Below, one piece after another: positions 40,856 to 49,521 of a stretch of DNA of 64,000 nucleotides (its first letter is position 1; every line of letters begins with the position of its first letter). The stretch covers positions 1-64,000 of the forward strand of contig NZ_JADYVD010000031.1 in assembly GCF_020193575.1 (NCBI RefSeq), read 5' to 3'. The translations under genes were made by a program, and so were the position numbers. The notes beneath the pieces are model-generated. The model saw only the letters and a list, made by a program, of their open reading frames with translations. It made no database searches and was not told where the DNA came from. Origin of the DNA: Ensifer sp. IC4062 (lineage in GTDB: Bacteria > Pseudomonadota > Alphaproteobacteria > Rhizobiales > Rhizobiaceae).

Positions 40856-41863
40856 ATGAAATGGCATTCAACTCGCATGGCCGCTTGCGCAACCGCGGTT
40901 TTGCTTGCGATCTCGACGACCGGCGCCTGGGCGCAGGAAGGCAAGGAATTCTTCAACGGCAAGACGGTCAATTACATTGTCGCGACCGGACCGGGCGGCG
41001 GCTACGACACCAATGGCCGTCTCGTGGCGCAGTTCATGCAGAAATATCTTCCGGGTTCGACCTTTGTCGTCCAGAACATGCCGGGCGCCGGCCACCTCAT
41101 CGGAGCGAACTATATTTACGCTTCCGAGCCGGATGGCCTGACATTCGGTACCTTCAACACCGGGCTCATCTACGGACAGCTCGGCGGTGACCCCGGTATC
41201 AAGTTCGATCTGGCGGATATGTCCTGGATCGGCAAGGTCGCCTCCGACCCGCGTGTCATCGTCGTGAGCAAGGATTCCGGCATCGAGAGCTACGAGCAGC
41301 TCAAGGCTCTGAAGGAACCGATCCGGTTTGCTTCCGCGGGTGTCGGCAGCGCCTCCACGATCGAGACCACGATGCTGGTCAACGCTCTCCACCTGCCGAT
41401 CCAGATCGTGTCAGGCTACAACGGTAGCGACGACCAACTCGCCTTGCGCCGGGGCGAAGTGCAGGGGATCATCGCCTCGCGCTCCTCCTTCCAGCAGTTC
41501 GTGGATGAGGGCAACGGCCGCTTCATCGCCCAGATCGGCGGTTCGGAAACGGACGTACCGCAGCTCTCCTCGTTGGTCGACGATGAAGATGCCCAGAAGG
41601 TCATTGCGCTGGTGGCATCGCAAAGCAACATTTCTCGCCTGACGGCAGGTCCTGCCGGTATTCCGGAAGACCGGTTGAAGGCCTTGCGCGACGCCTACAC
41701 TGCCGCCACGACCGATCCGGAATTCCTGGAGAAGGCAAAGTCTCTCAGTCTGCCGGTGGATCCGAAGGTCGGCGACGATGTGGCGGGAACGGTCAAGGCG
41801 GCACTGGATCAGAAACCCGAAGTCATCGAGTTCCTGAAAGAGACCCTCCTGTCGCGGAACTGA
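40856..41863 (+). CDS. tctC: Tripartite tricarboxylate transporter substrate-binding protein TctC, copy 2
   Basis: A 335-residue paralogue of the preceding gene, with a signal peptide of about 25 residues ('AVLLAISTTGAWAQ') and mature start 'EGKEFFNGKTVNYIVATGPG'. Nearly every motif of copy 1 recurs, for example 'PGAGHLIGANYIYASEPDGL' and 'SRLTAGPAGIPEDRLKALRD'. GGGAGG precedes ATG 40856 at proper spacing. A strong hairpin follows. Two binding proteins for one TctAB channel would widen the substrate range. Confidence 0.93.
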   Translation: MKWHSTRMAACATAVLLAISTTGAWAQEGKEFFNGKTVNYIVATGPGGGYDTNGRLVAQFMQKYLPGSTFVVQNMPGAGHLIGANYIYASEPDGLTFGTFNTGLIYGQLGGDPGIKFDLADMSWIGKVASDPRVIVVSKDSGIESYEQLKALKEPIRFASAGVGSASTIETTMLVNALHLPIQIVSGYNGSDDQLALRRGEVQGIIASRSSFQQFVDEGNGRFIAQIGGSETDVPQLSSLVDDEDAQKVIALVASQSNISRLTAGPAGIPEDRLKALRDAYTAATTDPEFLEKAKSLSLPVDPKVGDDVAGTVKAALDQKPEVIEFLKETLLSRN

Positions 41864-41876
41864 GATTGCGGCTTTG

Positions 41877-41900
41877 CGGGCGGCGGTTTGCCGCCGCCCG
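41877..41900 (+). terminator. Terminator after tctC copy 2
   Basis: CGGGCGGCGG (41877-41886) and CCGCCGCCCG (41891-41900) form a perfect 10-base stem with a TTTG loop, 14 bases past the stop. Confidence 0.7.
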
Positions 41901-41959
41901 TTCACCTGGCGACGCCAGAACTTGCGCCATCGATGCCTTGCGCGATGTGCCGGCGCCGT

Positions 41960-42060
41960 TCCTTAAATCGGAACCCGATTTAAGGCTAAACTATACAGTA
42001 ATTCAAAGTGTTACATAGGGTTCTTCATGCCAGGGATGAGGCGTGACACTGTAGCGCGGC
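41960..42060. repeat. Bipartite palindromic intergenic repeat, copy 4 (inverted, degenerate)
   Basis: Reads in the opposite direction to copies 1-3. CCTTAAATC/GATTTAAGG is intact at the left, while the TGCATG and CGCGCGTC arms have decayed; ACACTGTAGCGC remains at the right end. Confidence 0.6.
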
Positions 42061-42081
42061 AGATAAAATCCTGAGGTGGAA

Positions 42082-42942
42082 ATGAAAATCGGTGTCGTTG
42101 GAACGGGAGAAATGGGACTCGCGATGGCGGGTCACATGCTGGACAAGGGCTTCGAGGTTTCGGCCTTCGACGTTAGCCACGAGCGGCTCGCCGCCGCCGC
42201 GGCGCGCGGCATTGCATCGAAGCGTAGCTTGGATGAATTGGCTCGTGCGGCCGCTGTCTTTGTTCTCGCCGTTGCGACCGACCAACAGGTCGTCGACGTT
42301 TGCGACGAGCTTGCGGCAAGGGCCGCAGAAGACAGCGTGGTCGTGGTCGCAGCGACGATCAGCCCCGAGACTGTGCGCGACCTCGGTCCGCGTCTGAAGG
42401 AGCAAGGAAAACGTCTCGTTGATGCGCCGGTCGTCTACGGAGCCGCTGGAGCGCGGTCAGGAACGCTGCTTTCGCTCTGCGGCGGGACGGAGGACGATGT
42501 CGAGCGTGTTCGCCCGGCTCTGATGTGCTACAGCCGCGACGTCGTGCATGTGGGACCACTCGGGGCGGGACAGATCGCGAAATCCTGCAACAACCTTCTG
42601 CACTGGATCCATTGCGTTGCCAATTTCGAAGCCCTGCTGATCGCCAAACGCTACGGCATCGACGCGCAGCGCATGCGCGAGATCCTGCTGGCGTGCCCCG
42701 GCACCAATGGCACGCTGGCGCGCTGGGATTCGACGCGCTTCACCTGGCAGGAGAAGGACATGGATGTCACGCTCGAGCTCGCGCAGAAGGCCGGGTTGAT
42801 GCTGCCGCTTGCCGGGCAGGTGGATCAGATCATCAAGACATTGAAGGCCGATGACGTGAAAGCCCTGCTTTACGGACCCGAGGCGACCTATCTTGGGCGC
42901 ACTGTAAAGCCCCTCGCGCCTTCGGAAGGCGGCCTCGTCTGA
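42082..42942 (+). CDS. Beta-hydroxyacid dehydrogenase (3-hydroxyisobutyrate dehydrogenase family)
   Basis: A 286-residue NAD(P)-dependent dehydrogenase. The Rossmann motif is 'IGVVGTGEMGLAMAGHMLDK' at the N-terminus, and the catalytic Lys lies in 'GAGQIAKSCNNLLHWIHCV'. The substrate loop 'DAPVVYGAAGARSGTLLSLC' fits the family G-x-x-G-A-x-x-G. It would oxidise or reduce a beta-hydroxy acid. GAGGTGG precedes ATG 42082. It lies downstream of the TctABC genes and before the second bicupin/EutA-like pair, so it may act on a compound imported by TctABC. Confidence 0.9.
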   Translation: MKIGVVGTGEMGLAMAGHMLDKGFEVSAFDVSHERLAAAAARGIASKRSLDELARAAAVFVLAVATDQQVVDVCDELAARAAEDSVVVVAATISPETVRDLGPRLKEQGKRLVDAPVVYGAAGARSGTLLSLCGGTEDDVERVRPALMCYSRDVVHVGPLGAGQIAKSCNNLLHWIHCVANFEALLIAKRYGIDAQRMREILLACPGTNGTLARWDSTRFTWQEKDMDVTLELAQKAGLMLPLAGQVDQIIKTLKADDVKALLYGPEATYLGRTVKPLAPSEGGLV

Positions 42943-43078
42943 CTGCGTTTCGGCCTTTCAAGACCGAGGATGATCGCCAGGCGGAAGTGTGTCGGGAAAA
43001 CGCCTTTTCCGAAAACACACTACCGATGTCGGCTCGAAAGACTCATAGTTCGCGCCGAATGCGGAACGACAAAGCCAA

Positions 43079-44320
43079 ATGAAAGTGAACCAGATGGCCA
43101 GTACTGTTGATACAAAGCCGCTCAGTGGTGAACCGGTTGCGGTTCCTGATCCCGGCAACACCAAGTTCCTTGTCGATCCCTATAAGGATTGGTCCAAGGG
43201 CGAAGGTATCCCGATCCATTTCGATCTCGGACACGATCTGCTCGCGCTCGAAACCGGTCCGTGGGACCGCTACGACGCGCGCGGCTGCTTCGCCCATACC
43301 CATGGCATGGGCGACTTCATGGCGAACTACGTCATTGAAGTGTTGCCCGGCCACAAGACGCGCCCCGTCAAGCACCTCTACGAAGCCTTCTTCTATGTCC
43401 TGTCAGGCTATGGTTCGACGACCGTATGGCTTCCGAACGGCGAAGTCCGCACGTTCGAGTGGGGACCGAAGGCGCTCTTTGCCATCCCGTTGAACTGCCT
43501 CTACCAGTTCAACAACGGTTCGGGCGTCGACACGGTACGTCTCTCCTGCACCAACAATGCGCCGCTGACGATCAACCTTTACCACAACCTCGATTTCGTC
43601 TTCGACAACGATTTCGCCTTCAAAGACCGCCTCGGCCAGGCCAAGCATTTCGAAGGCGAGGGCGCGCTTTATTCCTATGGCTTGGAGTCGGCGCGAAAGG
43701 TGCAGAACATCTGGGAAACCAACTTCGTCCACGACCTCACGAGCTTCAAGCTCTATGAATTCGAGGGACGCGGCAAGGGCTCGCTCAACGTCAACTTCGT
43801 GCTGGCCGACGGAACGATGCATTCCCACGTTTCGCAAATGCCGGTCGGTCGCTACAAGAAGGCGCACCGCCACGCCGCAGGAACGCATGTCCACGCCGTC
43901 GATGGCGAAGGCTACTCGCTGATGTGGTACGAGGGAGACTCCGAGTTCAAGGAAATCCCGTGGCGCCACGGCTATATGTATACGCCGCCGTTCTGGATGT
44001 ACCATCAGCATTTCAACACCTGCGACCAGCCGGCGCGCTATGTCGCCTGCAGTCTCGGCAGCCGGCGCTACCCGTTCATCTCGCTGCGGCGCAAGAGTGC
44101 GGAAGGCGGCGGAGCGACCTCGGTCAAGGACGGCGGACGGCAGATCGAGTACGAAGATCAGGATCCGCGCGTGCATCGCAAGTTCCTCGAGGAACTGCAG
44201 AAGACCGGCGTTCCGTCGGCCATGGGCGACATCTTCGACGAAGCGGCTATCATGGCGCTGCCGAAGGAAAGCCTGTCGGGCGTCATCCAGACGCCGATAC
44301 TTGCAGGTCCGGCGACGTGA
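43079..44320 (+). CDS. Bicupin protein, paralogue 2 (paired with EutA-like gene)
   Basis: A 413-residue bicupin distantly related to the 17897 protein. Cupin 1 (about residues 95-165) keeps 'KHLYEAFFYVLSGYGSTTVW' but the second ligand position reads 'PLNCLYQFNN' where the paralogue has 'PMNAWHRIVN', so this metal site is probably lost. Cupin 2 keeps 'KAHRHAAGTHVHAVDGEGY' and 'MYHQHFNTCDQPARY'. ATG 43094 is an alternative start. It is followed by an EutA-like gene 154 bases on, mirroring the minus-strand pair. Possible roles are ring-cleavage dioxygenase or isomerase. The 42943-43078 gap contains a small hairpin only. Confidence 0.8.
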   Translation: MKVNQMASTVDTKPLSGEPVAVPDPGNTKFLVDPYKDWSKGEGIPIHFDLGHDLLALETGPWDRYDARGCFAHTHGMGDFMANYVIEVLPGHKTRPVKHLYEAFFYVLSGYGSTTVWLPNGEVRTFEWGPKALFAIPLNCLYQFNNGSGVDTVRLSCTNNAPLTINLYHNLDFVFDNDFAFKDRLGQAKHFEGEGALYSYGLESARKVQNIWETNFVHDLTSFKLYEFEGRGKGSLNVNFVLADGTMHSHVSQMPVGRYKKAHRHAAGTHVHAVDGEGYSLMWYEGDSEFKEIPWRHGYMYTPPFWMYHQHFNTCDQPARYVACSLGSRRYPFISLRRKSAEGGGATSVKDGGRQIEYEDQDPRVHRKFLEELQKTGVPSAMGDIFDEAAIMALPKESLSGVIQTPILAGPAT

Positions 44321-44369
44321 GACGCGGCAGGCAGTGAAGCAGATCGGGGGTCCGGCTTCACTGCCTGAT

Positions 44370-44460
44370 ACCTTAAGTCGGAGCCGCTTTAAGGACAAAA
44401 TCATGCGGCAGTTCATGGTGCTACAGCGTCCTTGCGCGTCGATACGCGCGGCGCTGTAGG
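44370..44460. repeat. Bipartite palindromic intergenic repeat, copy 5 (inverted)
   Basis: Inverted relative to copies 1-3: CCTTAAGTC...GCTTTAAGG, then CTACAGCGTCCTTGCGCGTC and CGCGCGGCGCTGTAG. It is inserted between the bicupin and EutA-like genes. Confidence 0.8.
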
Positions 44461-44474
44461 GAAGGAGGAGTTGC

Positions 44475-45980
44475 GTGCACGATCTCGATTTCGACCACGA
44501 GCATGACGATCTGTCCGACAGCGAACGTCAGCAGATCGCGGACTGGCTGTGGAAGCAGGAAACCGTCGATCTGTTGACGGTCGGCATCGATATCGGCAGC
44601 TCCACGTCTCACCTGCTGTTTGCAAATGTCGTTCTGCGCCGGGAGACAGACGATCTTTCCAGCCGTTTCGTTGTCGTCGACCGGCGGGTGGTCTGGCGCT
44701 CGCCGATCCTGCTGACGCCGTTTCTGCCTGATGGGACGATCGATGCGCATGAACTTCGGCACTTCTTCCAGCATTGCTATCACGATGCGGGCTACAAGCG
44801 CAGCCACATCGACACAGGCGCCGTCATTCTGACCGGCGAGGCGATCAAGCGAAAGAACGCGCGGGCGATCGACGAGATCTTTGCAAACGAGTCTGGCCGC
44901 TTCGTCTGCGCGACCGCCGGCCACAAGCTCGAATGCATGCTCGCGGCCCATGGCTCAGGCGCAACCGCACTCTCGAAGAAAAGGAACGCCTGTGGCCTGC
45001 ATGTCGATATCGGCGGTGGCACGACCAAGCTTGCTCTGATCGACAACGGAGAAATCATAAGCGTCGCGGCCTTCGCCGTCGGAGGGCGATTGCTGGCGCA
45101 GGATGGCCAGGGCACCTGGTCACGCATTGACGACTCTGCGCGGATCGTTGCGGAGGAACTTGGGATCGGCACGGATCCTGCGACGATTGCCGACGCCGAG
45201 AACCGCCGCGGCATTGCAAAGCGGCTGGCGGCGATCGCGGTCGATGAGATTCTCGGTGAGCCGCTCGACGCGCTCGGCGGGCGCCTTCTCCTCACCGAGC
45301 CTCTCGAGCGCCCGGTCCAGCCGACCTACATCACCTTTTCAGGTGGCGTCTCCGAGTACATTTTCGACTACGAGCCCAACGACCATGGCGATATAGCGCG
45401 GGATCTCGCCAACGAGATCGTGGCGCAGCTCAAGCCGCGCATCGAGATACCGATCGTCGATGCCGGGCAACGGATCCGCGCGACCGTCATCGGTGCTTCG
45501 CAATTCACCGTCCAGGTGAGCGGCAAGACGCTCTACATGAACGGCGCCGACGCGTTGCCGAAGCACAACATCCCGGTGGTCCATCTCGGAAAGACGCTTT
45601 CCGACGATATCGATCCGGAGGAAATCGCCGCTGCCTTCCGCGAGAGTGCCGACAGGCAGGATCACGATGTTTCCAGGATGACGGCGCTCGCTTTCTCCTG
45701 GACCGGGCCACCCGACTACCAGCGCCTGCTCGCCATGGCCAAGGCGATCAAGATGGTTGCCGCGCCGGAGGGCGAGCGCAAGGAGTTGCTGGTGCTGATG
45801 ATCGATGGCGACGTCGGCCAAACGATCGGCCGCATCCTCGACCGGGAACTCGGCATCCAGTCTCACCTGATTTCCATCGACGGCGTGCGGCTCAAGGATC
45901 TCGATTTCGTCGATCTTGGCGAGTTTCTCAACCCGCCGGGGGTGGTTCCCGTTGTCATCAAGTCGCTGCTCTTTTCTTGA
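44475..45980 (+). CDS. EutA-like reactivating ATPase, paralogue 2 (paired with bicupin)
   Basis: A 501-residue full-length EutA-like protein beginning at GTG 44475, 5 bases after GGAGGAG. An acidic, His-rich leader ('HDLDFDHEHDDLSDSERQQ') precedes phosphate 1 'TVGIDIGSSTSHLLFANV'. Phosphate 2 is 'LHVDIGGGTTKLALIDNG' and the adenosine loop is 'TYITFSGGVSEYIF'. The C-terminus 'GEFLNPPGVVPVVIKSLLFS' aligns with the 16377 paralogue. No cobalamin enzyme is encoded nearby. The conserved bicupin-then-EutA-like order at two separated loci suggests a working partnership. Confidence 0.88.
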   Translation: MHDLDFDHEHDDLSDSERQQIADWLWKQETVDLLTVGIDIGSSTSHLLFANVVLRRETDDLSSRFVVVDRRVVWRSPILLTPFLPDGTIDAHELRHFFQHCYHDAGYKRSHIDTGAVILTGEAIKRKNARAIDEIFANESGRFVCATAGHKLECMLAAHGSGATALSKKRNACGLHVDIGGGTTKLALIDNGEIISVAAFAVGGRLLAQDGQGTWSRIDDSARIVAEELGIGTDPATIADAENRRGIAKRLAAIAVDEILGEPLDALGGRLLLTEPLERPVQPTYITFSGGVSEYIFDYEPNDHGDIARDLANEIVAQLKPRIEIPIVDAGQRIRATVIGASQFTVQVSGKTLYMNGADALPKHNIPVVHLGKTLSDDIDPEEIAAAFRESADRQDHDVSRMTALAFSWTGPPDYQRLLAMAKAIKMVAAPEGERKELLVLMIDGDVGQTIGRILDRELGIQSHLISIDGVRLKDLDFVDLGEFLNPPGVVPVVIKSLLFS

Positions 45981-46017
45981 ATTGTCCCCGGCGCAGAGTT
46001 GTGCCAAGACGCCGGAG

Positions 46018-46980
46018 ATGATCAAGACTTCCGACATGCCGCGATCGAGCTTTGACGGGCTCGATCTCAACGATATCGTGATCTTCACGCGCGTGGTGCA
46101 GCATGGCAGCTTCACCACCGCCGCAAAGATCTTTGGGAAGTCGCCGTCCTATATGAGCAAACACGTTTCCCAGCTCGAGGAGGCGCTGAAGCTGACCCTG
46201 CTTAACCGTTCGACGCATGCCGTCTTTCTGACCGACGCGGGGAGTGTCTTCTTCGACCATTGCACGCGCATCCTCGCCGAAATCGACGCCGCGAAAGCGG
46301 ACGCGAGCGGGCTCAGCAGCGAATTGATCGGCACGTTACGGGTCCACAGCACGCCGGGCGTCGGCCAGGCGCTCGTCGCGCCGGCGATCGTCGATTTCAA
46401 CGCGCGATATCCTTCGATAAAGGTCGAGCTTACCGTCAGCGCCTACTCGGTGAATCTCATGGAACGTGGCGTGGATGTCGTTATCGGCAGCCGCGATTTC
46501 GATGACGACGAATCCTTTCACACCGGCCTCTTCGAGCGCAAGCTCGGACCGGCGCCCTATGTCATTTGCGCCGCGCCTTCCTATTTCGCCGAGCGGCCGA
46601 GACCACACAAGCCGGAAGACCTTCGGGAACACAACTGCCTGATCCACACGACGCAGAAGCCGGATCCGCGGATCTGGAGTGCCCGCTTCGACGACGAAGA
46701 GATTACCGTGCAGGTGGACGGCACATTTCATTCGAATTTCGAGAGCGCGATCCTCCTTGCGGCCCTTCAGGGAGCCGGCATCGCCCGTCTTCCCCTTTAT
46801 AGTGTCGTCGAAGAAATCCGTGCCGGCAGGCTGCTTTCGGTATTCGACAGCGAAATCGTCTCGCACCGCGTGATCAAGGCGTTCTATCCGCGCAGCCGTT
46901 TCGTGCCGAAAAAGCTTCGGGCTTTCCTGGCTATTCTGGAATCGCGGCTGAAGGATGCAATGCGCCCGAGCACGGAATGA
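46018..46980 (+). CDS. LysR family transcriptional regulator, CrgA/DhcR-type
   Basis: A 320-residue regulator with helix-turn-helix 'GSFTTAAKIFGKSPSYMSKH' and the C-terminal 'DVVIGSRDFDDDESFHTGLF' and 'LLAALQGAGIARLPLYSVVE' of the large CrgA-like group. ATG 46018 abuts GGAG, and ATG 46036 is also possible; the frame is open from 45916, which would overlap the EutA-like gene. It may control the Tct-bicupin-EutA-like cluster upstream. Confidence 0.9.
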   Translation: MIKTSDMPRSSFDGLDLNDIVIFTRVVQHGSFTTAAKIFGKSPSYMSKHVSQLEEALKLTLLNRSTHAVFLTDAGSVFFDHCTRILAEIDAAKADASGLSSELIGTLRVHSTPGVGQALVAPAIVDFNARYPSIKVELTVSAYSVNLMERGVDVVIGSRDFDDDESFHTGLFERKLGPAPYVICAAPSYFAERPRPHKPEDLREHNCLIHTTQKPDPRIWSARFDDEEITVQVDGTFHSNFESAILLAALQGAGIARLPLYSVVEEIRAGRLLSVFDSEIVSHRVIKAFYPRSRFVPKKLRAFLAILESRLKDAMRPSTE

Positions 46981-47008
46981 TGTCGGGACCGGATCGGAGG
47001 GAGTTGCC

Positions 47009-48535
47009 TTGGACAAGAAGAAACCGACTGTCTTGATGATCATGGACGGATGGGGCTGGCGTGAAGAGGCGGAGGGCAATGCCGTCCTGCTTGCGAAGAC
47101 GCCGAACTTCGATCGTTTGTGGGCAACGTGCCCGCACGCGTTCCTGACGACGCACGGCCCGGCGGTCGGCTTGCCCGAGGGGCAGATGGGCAATTCCGAA
47201 GTGGGACATCTGAACATCGGGGCAGGGCGCATCGTGATGCAGGAGCTGCCGCGCATCGATGCCGCGATCGCGGACGGCGCCCTGCGCAATCTGCTGAAGG
47301 AAAGCCGGCTGCCGGATGCGCTCGAGCGAACGGGGGGCGCGTGCCATATCCTCGGTCTCGTTTCTCCGGGTGGCGTGCATTCACATATGGATCATATCGC
47401 GGCGGTCGCCCGGGAGCTTGCGAGCTTTGGTGTGCGGCCCATCGTTCACGCGTTCACCGACGGCCGCGATACACAGCCGGGGCAGGCGGCGCCGTATCTT
47501 CGCCGACTGACCGAGAAGCTTCCGGACAATGCTGTGGTTGCCACCGTCAGCGGCCGGTTCTTTGCCATGGACAGGGACAGCCGCTGGGATCGGGTCAGGC
47601 TCGCCTACGAGGCGATCGCCCTGGGCAAGGGGGGGCGTTTTGCTACGGCGGAGGCAGCAATCGATGCCGCGGCCGCCGAGGACAAGACGGATGAATTCAT
47701 TCCGCCGAGCGTCATCGCCGACTATGCGGGCATTCGCGACGGGGACGCGATTCTCTGTGCGAACTTCCGGTCGGATCGTGTACGCGAGATCCTGGCCGCC
47801 TTGGCGCGTCCGGACTTTGACGGCTTCGAGCGCGAGCGGAGCCCAGAACTGTCGATCGCCGTTGGAATGGTCTCCTATGGATCAGAGCTCGACCCCTATA
47901 TGCGCACCTTGTTTCCGCCTCAGTGTCTAGATGACGGATTGAGCGAGACGGTCGCAAAGGCAGGGAAGACGCAAATCCACCTAGCCGAAACGGAAAAATA
48001 CCCGCATGTAACGTATTTTCTGAACGGTGGCCGCGAGGCCGCCTATGAACACGAGGACCGTATCCTCGTACCCTCGCCCAAAGTGGCCACCTATGACCTG
48101 CAACCCGCCATGTCGGCACCGGAACTGACGACGAAGGTTGTTACCGCGATCGAGAGCGGGCATTATGACCTAGTGGTCGTCAACTTCGCCAATCCGGACA
48201 TGGTTGGTCATACCGGCAAGCTCGACGCAGCCATTGTCGCCGTGGAGACGGTCGACGGTGCGCTCGGAGAAATCGATGCGACCGTTGCTCGCGCTGGCGG
48301 GTCGATGCTGGTCATCGCCGACCACGGCAACTGCGAGACGATGATCGATCCCGAAAACGGAGAGCCGCACACGGCCCACACCACCAATCTGGTGCCCGTC
48401 CTGCTGTCGGCCGCGTCAGGTGACGTTTGCCTGCACGATGGTGTTCTCGCGGATGTCGCTCCTACCATTCTAGCGCTCATGGGGATCCGGCAGCCGGAGG
48501 CGATGACGGGCCGTGCGCTTTTTGCGGATCGATGA
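47009..48535 (+). CDS. gpmI: 2,3-Bisphosphoglycerate-independent phosphoglycerate mutase
   Basis: A 508-residue glycolytic enzyme interconverting 3- and 2-phosphoglycerate using two Mn ions. The first metal Asp is in 'VLMIMDGWGWREEAEGNAV', the phosphorylated Ser in 'GQMGNSEVGHLNIGAGR', and further ligands in 'HSHMDHIAAV', 'VNFANPDMVGHTGK' and 'VIADHGNCETM'. TTG 47009 follows GGAGGGAG by 5 bases; the frame upstream to 46955 overlaps the LysR gene and lacks a site. Its presence among catabolic genes may support carbon flow from pyruvate back to hexose. Confidence 0.95.
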   Translation: MDKKKPTVLMIMDGWGWREEAEGNAVLLAKTPNFDRLWATCPHAFLTTHGPAVGLPEGQMGNSEVGHLNIGAGRIVMQELPRIDAAIADGALRNLLKESRLPDALERTGGACHILGLVSPGGVHSHMDHIAAVARELASFGVRPIVHAFTDGRDTQPGQAAPYLRRLTEKLPDNAVVATVSGRFFAMDRDSRWDRVRLAYEAIALGKGGRFATAEAAIDAAAAEDKTDEFIPPSVIADYAGIRDGDAILCANFRSDRVREILAALARPDFDGFERERSPELSIAVGMVSYGSELDPYMRTLFPPQCLDDGLSETVAKAGKTQIHLAETEKYPHVTYFLNGGREAAYEHEDRILVPSPKVATYDLQPAMSAPELTTKVVTAIESGHYDLVVVNFANPDMVGHTGKLDAAIVAVETVDGALGEIDATVARAGGSMLVIADHGNCETMIDPENGEPHTAHTTNLVPVLLSAASGDVCLHDGVLADVAPTILALMGIRQPEAMTGRALFADR

Positions 48536-48631
48536 GCTCGCGAAAAGACGTGGCGGCGCAGCCGGCGAGTTGAACTCTGCGCTTTGTGTCGGATGATGGC
48601 ATCCGGCATCGGCGGGTTTGCGCTAAAAGGA

Positions 48632-48641
48632 TAATACCAGT
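48632..48641 (+). promoter_or_regulatory. GntR operator half-site upstream of the regulator
   Basis: TAATACCAGT occurs 63 bases before the GntR start and again, identically, at 49451-49460 before the NanE-NanK gene. This implies autoregulation. Confidence 0.5.
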
Positions 48642-48703
48642 ATAGCTCCAGCTTGCGTTTGTGGACGAAAATCCACAGGCGGCAGAATCTGCATGGAGCG
48701 GCA

Positions 48704-49453
48704 ATGGAAACCGATACCTTTATCGAACTGATTGGCAAGGAGCTCGCCGATGCCGCGCCTGGTTCACCGCTCTACAAGCGATTGAAGTCGGCGATCGAGA
48801 CAGCGATCCGTTCCAACGCTTTGAGGGCCGGTGCGGCGCTGCCGGGTGAGCGCGTCATCGCCGACGCATTTTCGCTATCGCGCGTGACCGTGCGAAAGGC
48901 GCTCGCTTTGCTTGAAGAGGAAGGATTGCTCAACCGACGGCATGGGTTCCGCACGGAAGTCGGCTCGCGCGTCGAAAAGTCCCTATCGACGCTGACGAGT
49001 TTTTCCGAAGACATACGCGCACGCGGCCTGACGCCCGGGTGCATCTGGCTTTCCAGGCAGATAAGCCGACCTTCACCGGCCGAGATGATGGCCTTGGGGA
49101 TTGCCGGCAACGCCAATGTAGTCCGCATGAAACGGGTTCGAACCGCCGATTCCGTGCCAATCGCAGTGGAGATTTCGGCAGTACCGGTTCGTTTCCTGCC
49201 GGCGCCAAATCTCGTCGGCGATTCCCTTTATGAGGCATTGGAGGCGCGTGGCTTTCTGCCTCAGCGCGCGATCCAGAGAATGCGGTCGAGGGCAGCCAGC
49301 GAGGAGGACGCGCGGCACCTCGATTGTGACGTCGGCGCGCCGCTGCTGATGACCGAGCGACGCTGCTTCCTCGCGGATGGTCAGATCGTCGAATATTGCG
49401 AGACGCGCTACAAAGGCGATGTCTACGACTTCGTGTTCGAGCTGCAGCGGTAA
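48704..49453 (+). CDS. GntR/HutC family transcriptional regulator
   Basis: A 249-residue regulator. The N-terminal winged helix (about residues 10-75) includes 'LPGERVIADAFSLSRVTVRK' and 'LLEEEGLLNRRHGF'. The C-terminal UTRA effector domain has 'ADSVPIAVEISAVPVRFLP' and 'IVEYCETRYKGDVYDFVFEL'. ATG 48704 follows GGAG; the frame is open from 48653. It probably represses the amino-sugar genes downstream, with operators TAATACCAGT near 48632 and 49451. Effector is likely an amino-sugar phosphate, by analogy with NagR/NanR (inference). Confidence 0.9.
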   Translation: METDTFIELIGKELADAAPGSPLYKRLKSAIETAIRSNALRAGAALPGERVIADAFSLSRVTVRKALALLEEEGLLNRRHGFRTEVGSRVEKSLSTLTSFSEDIRARGLTPGCIWLSRQISRPSPAEMMALGIAGNANVVRMKRVRTADSVPIAVEISAVPVRFLPAPNLVGDSLYEALEARGFLPQRAIQRMRSRAASEEDARHLDCDVGAPLLMTERRCFLADGQIVEYCETRYKGDVYDFVFELQR

Positions 49454-49485
49454 TACCAGTCACAAACTGGTTGTAATCTGGTATT
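49451..49485. promoter_or_regulatory. GntR operator cluster before NanE-NanK fusion
   Basis: ACCAGT-CACAA-ACTGGT (49455-49471) is a perfect dyad. The outer arms AATACCAG (49452-49459) and CTGGTATT (49478-49485) are also perfect complements, giving three half-sites. The first overlaps the GntR stop codon. Confidence 0.65.
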
Positions 49486-49521
49486 TTCCATCTATCGTGA
49501 TGCCGAGAGGGAGTGTCACGA

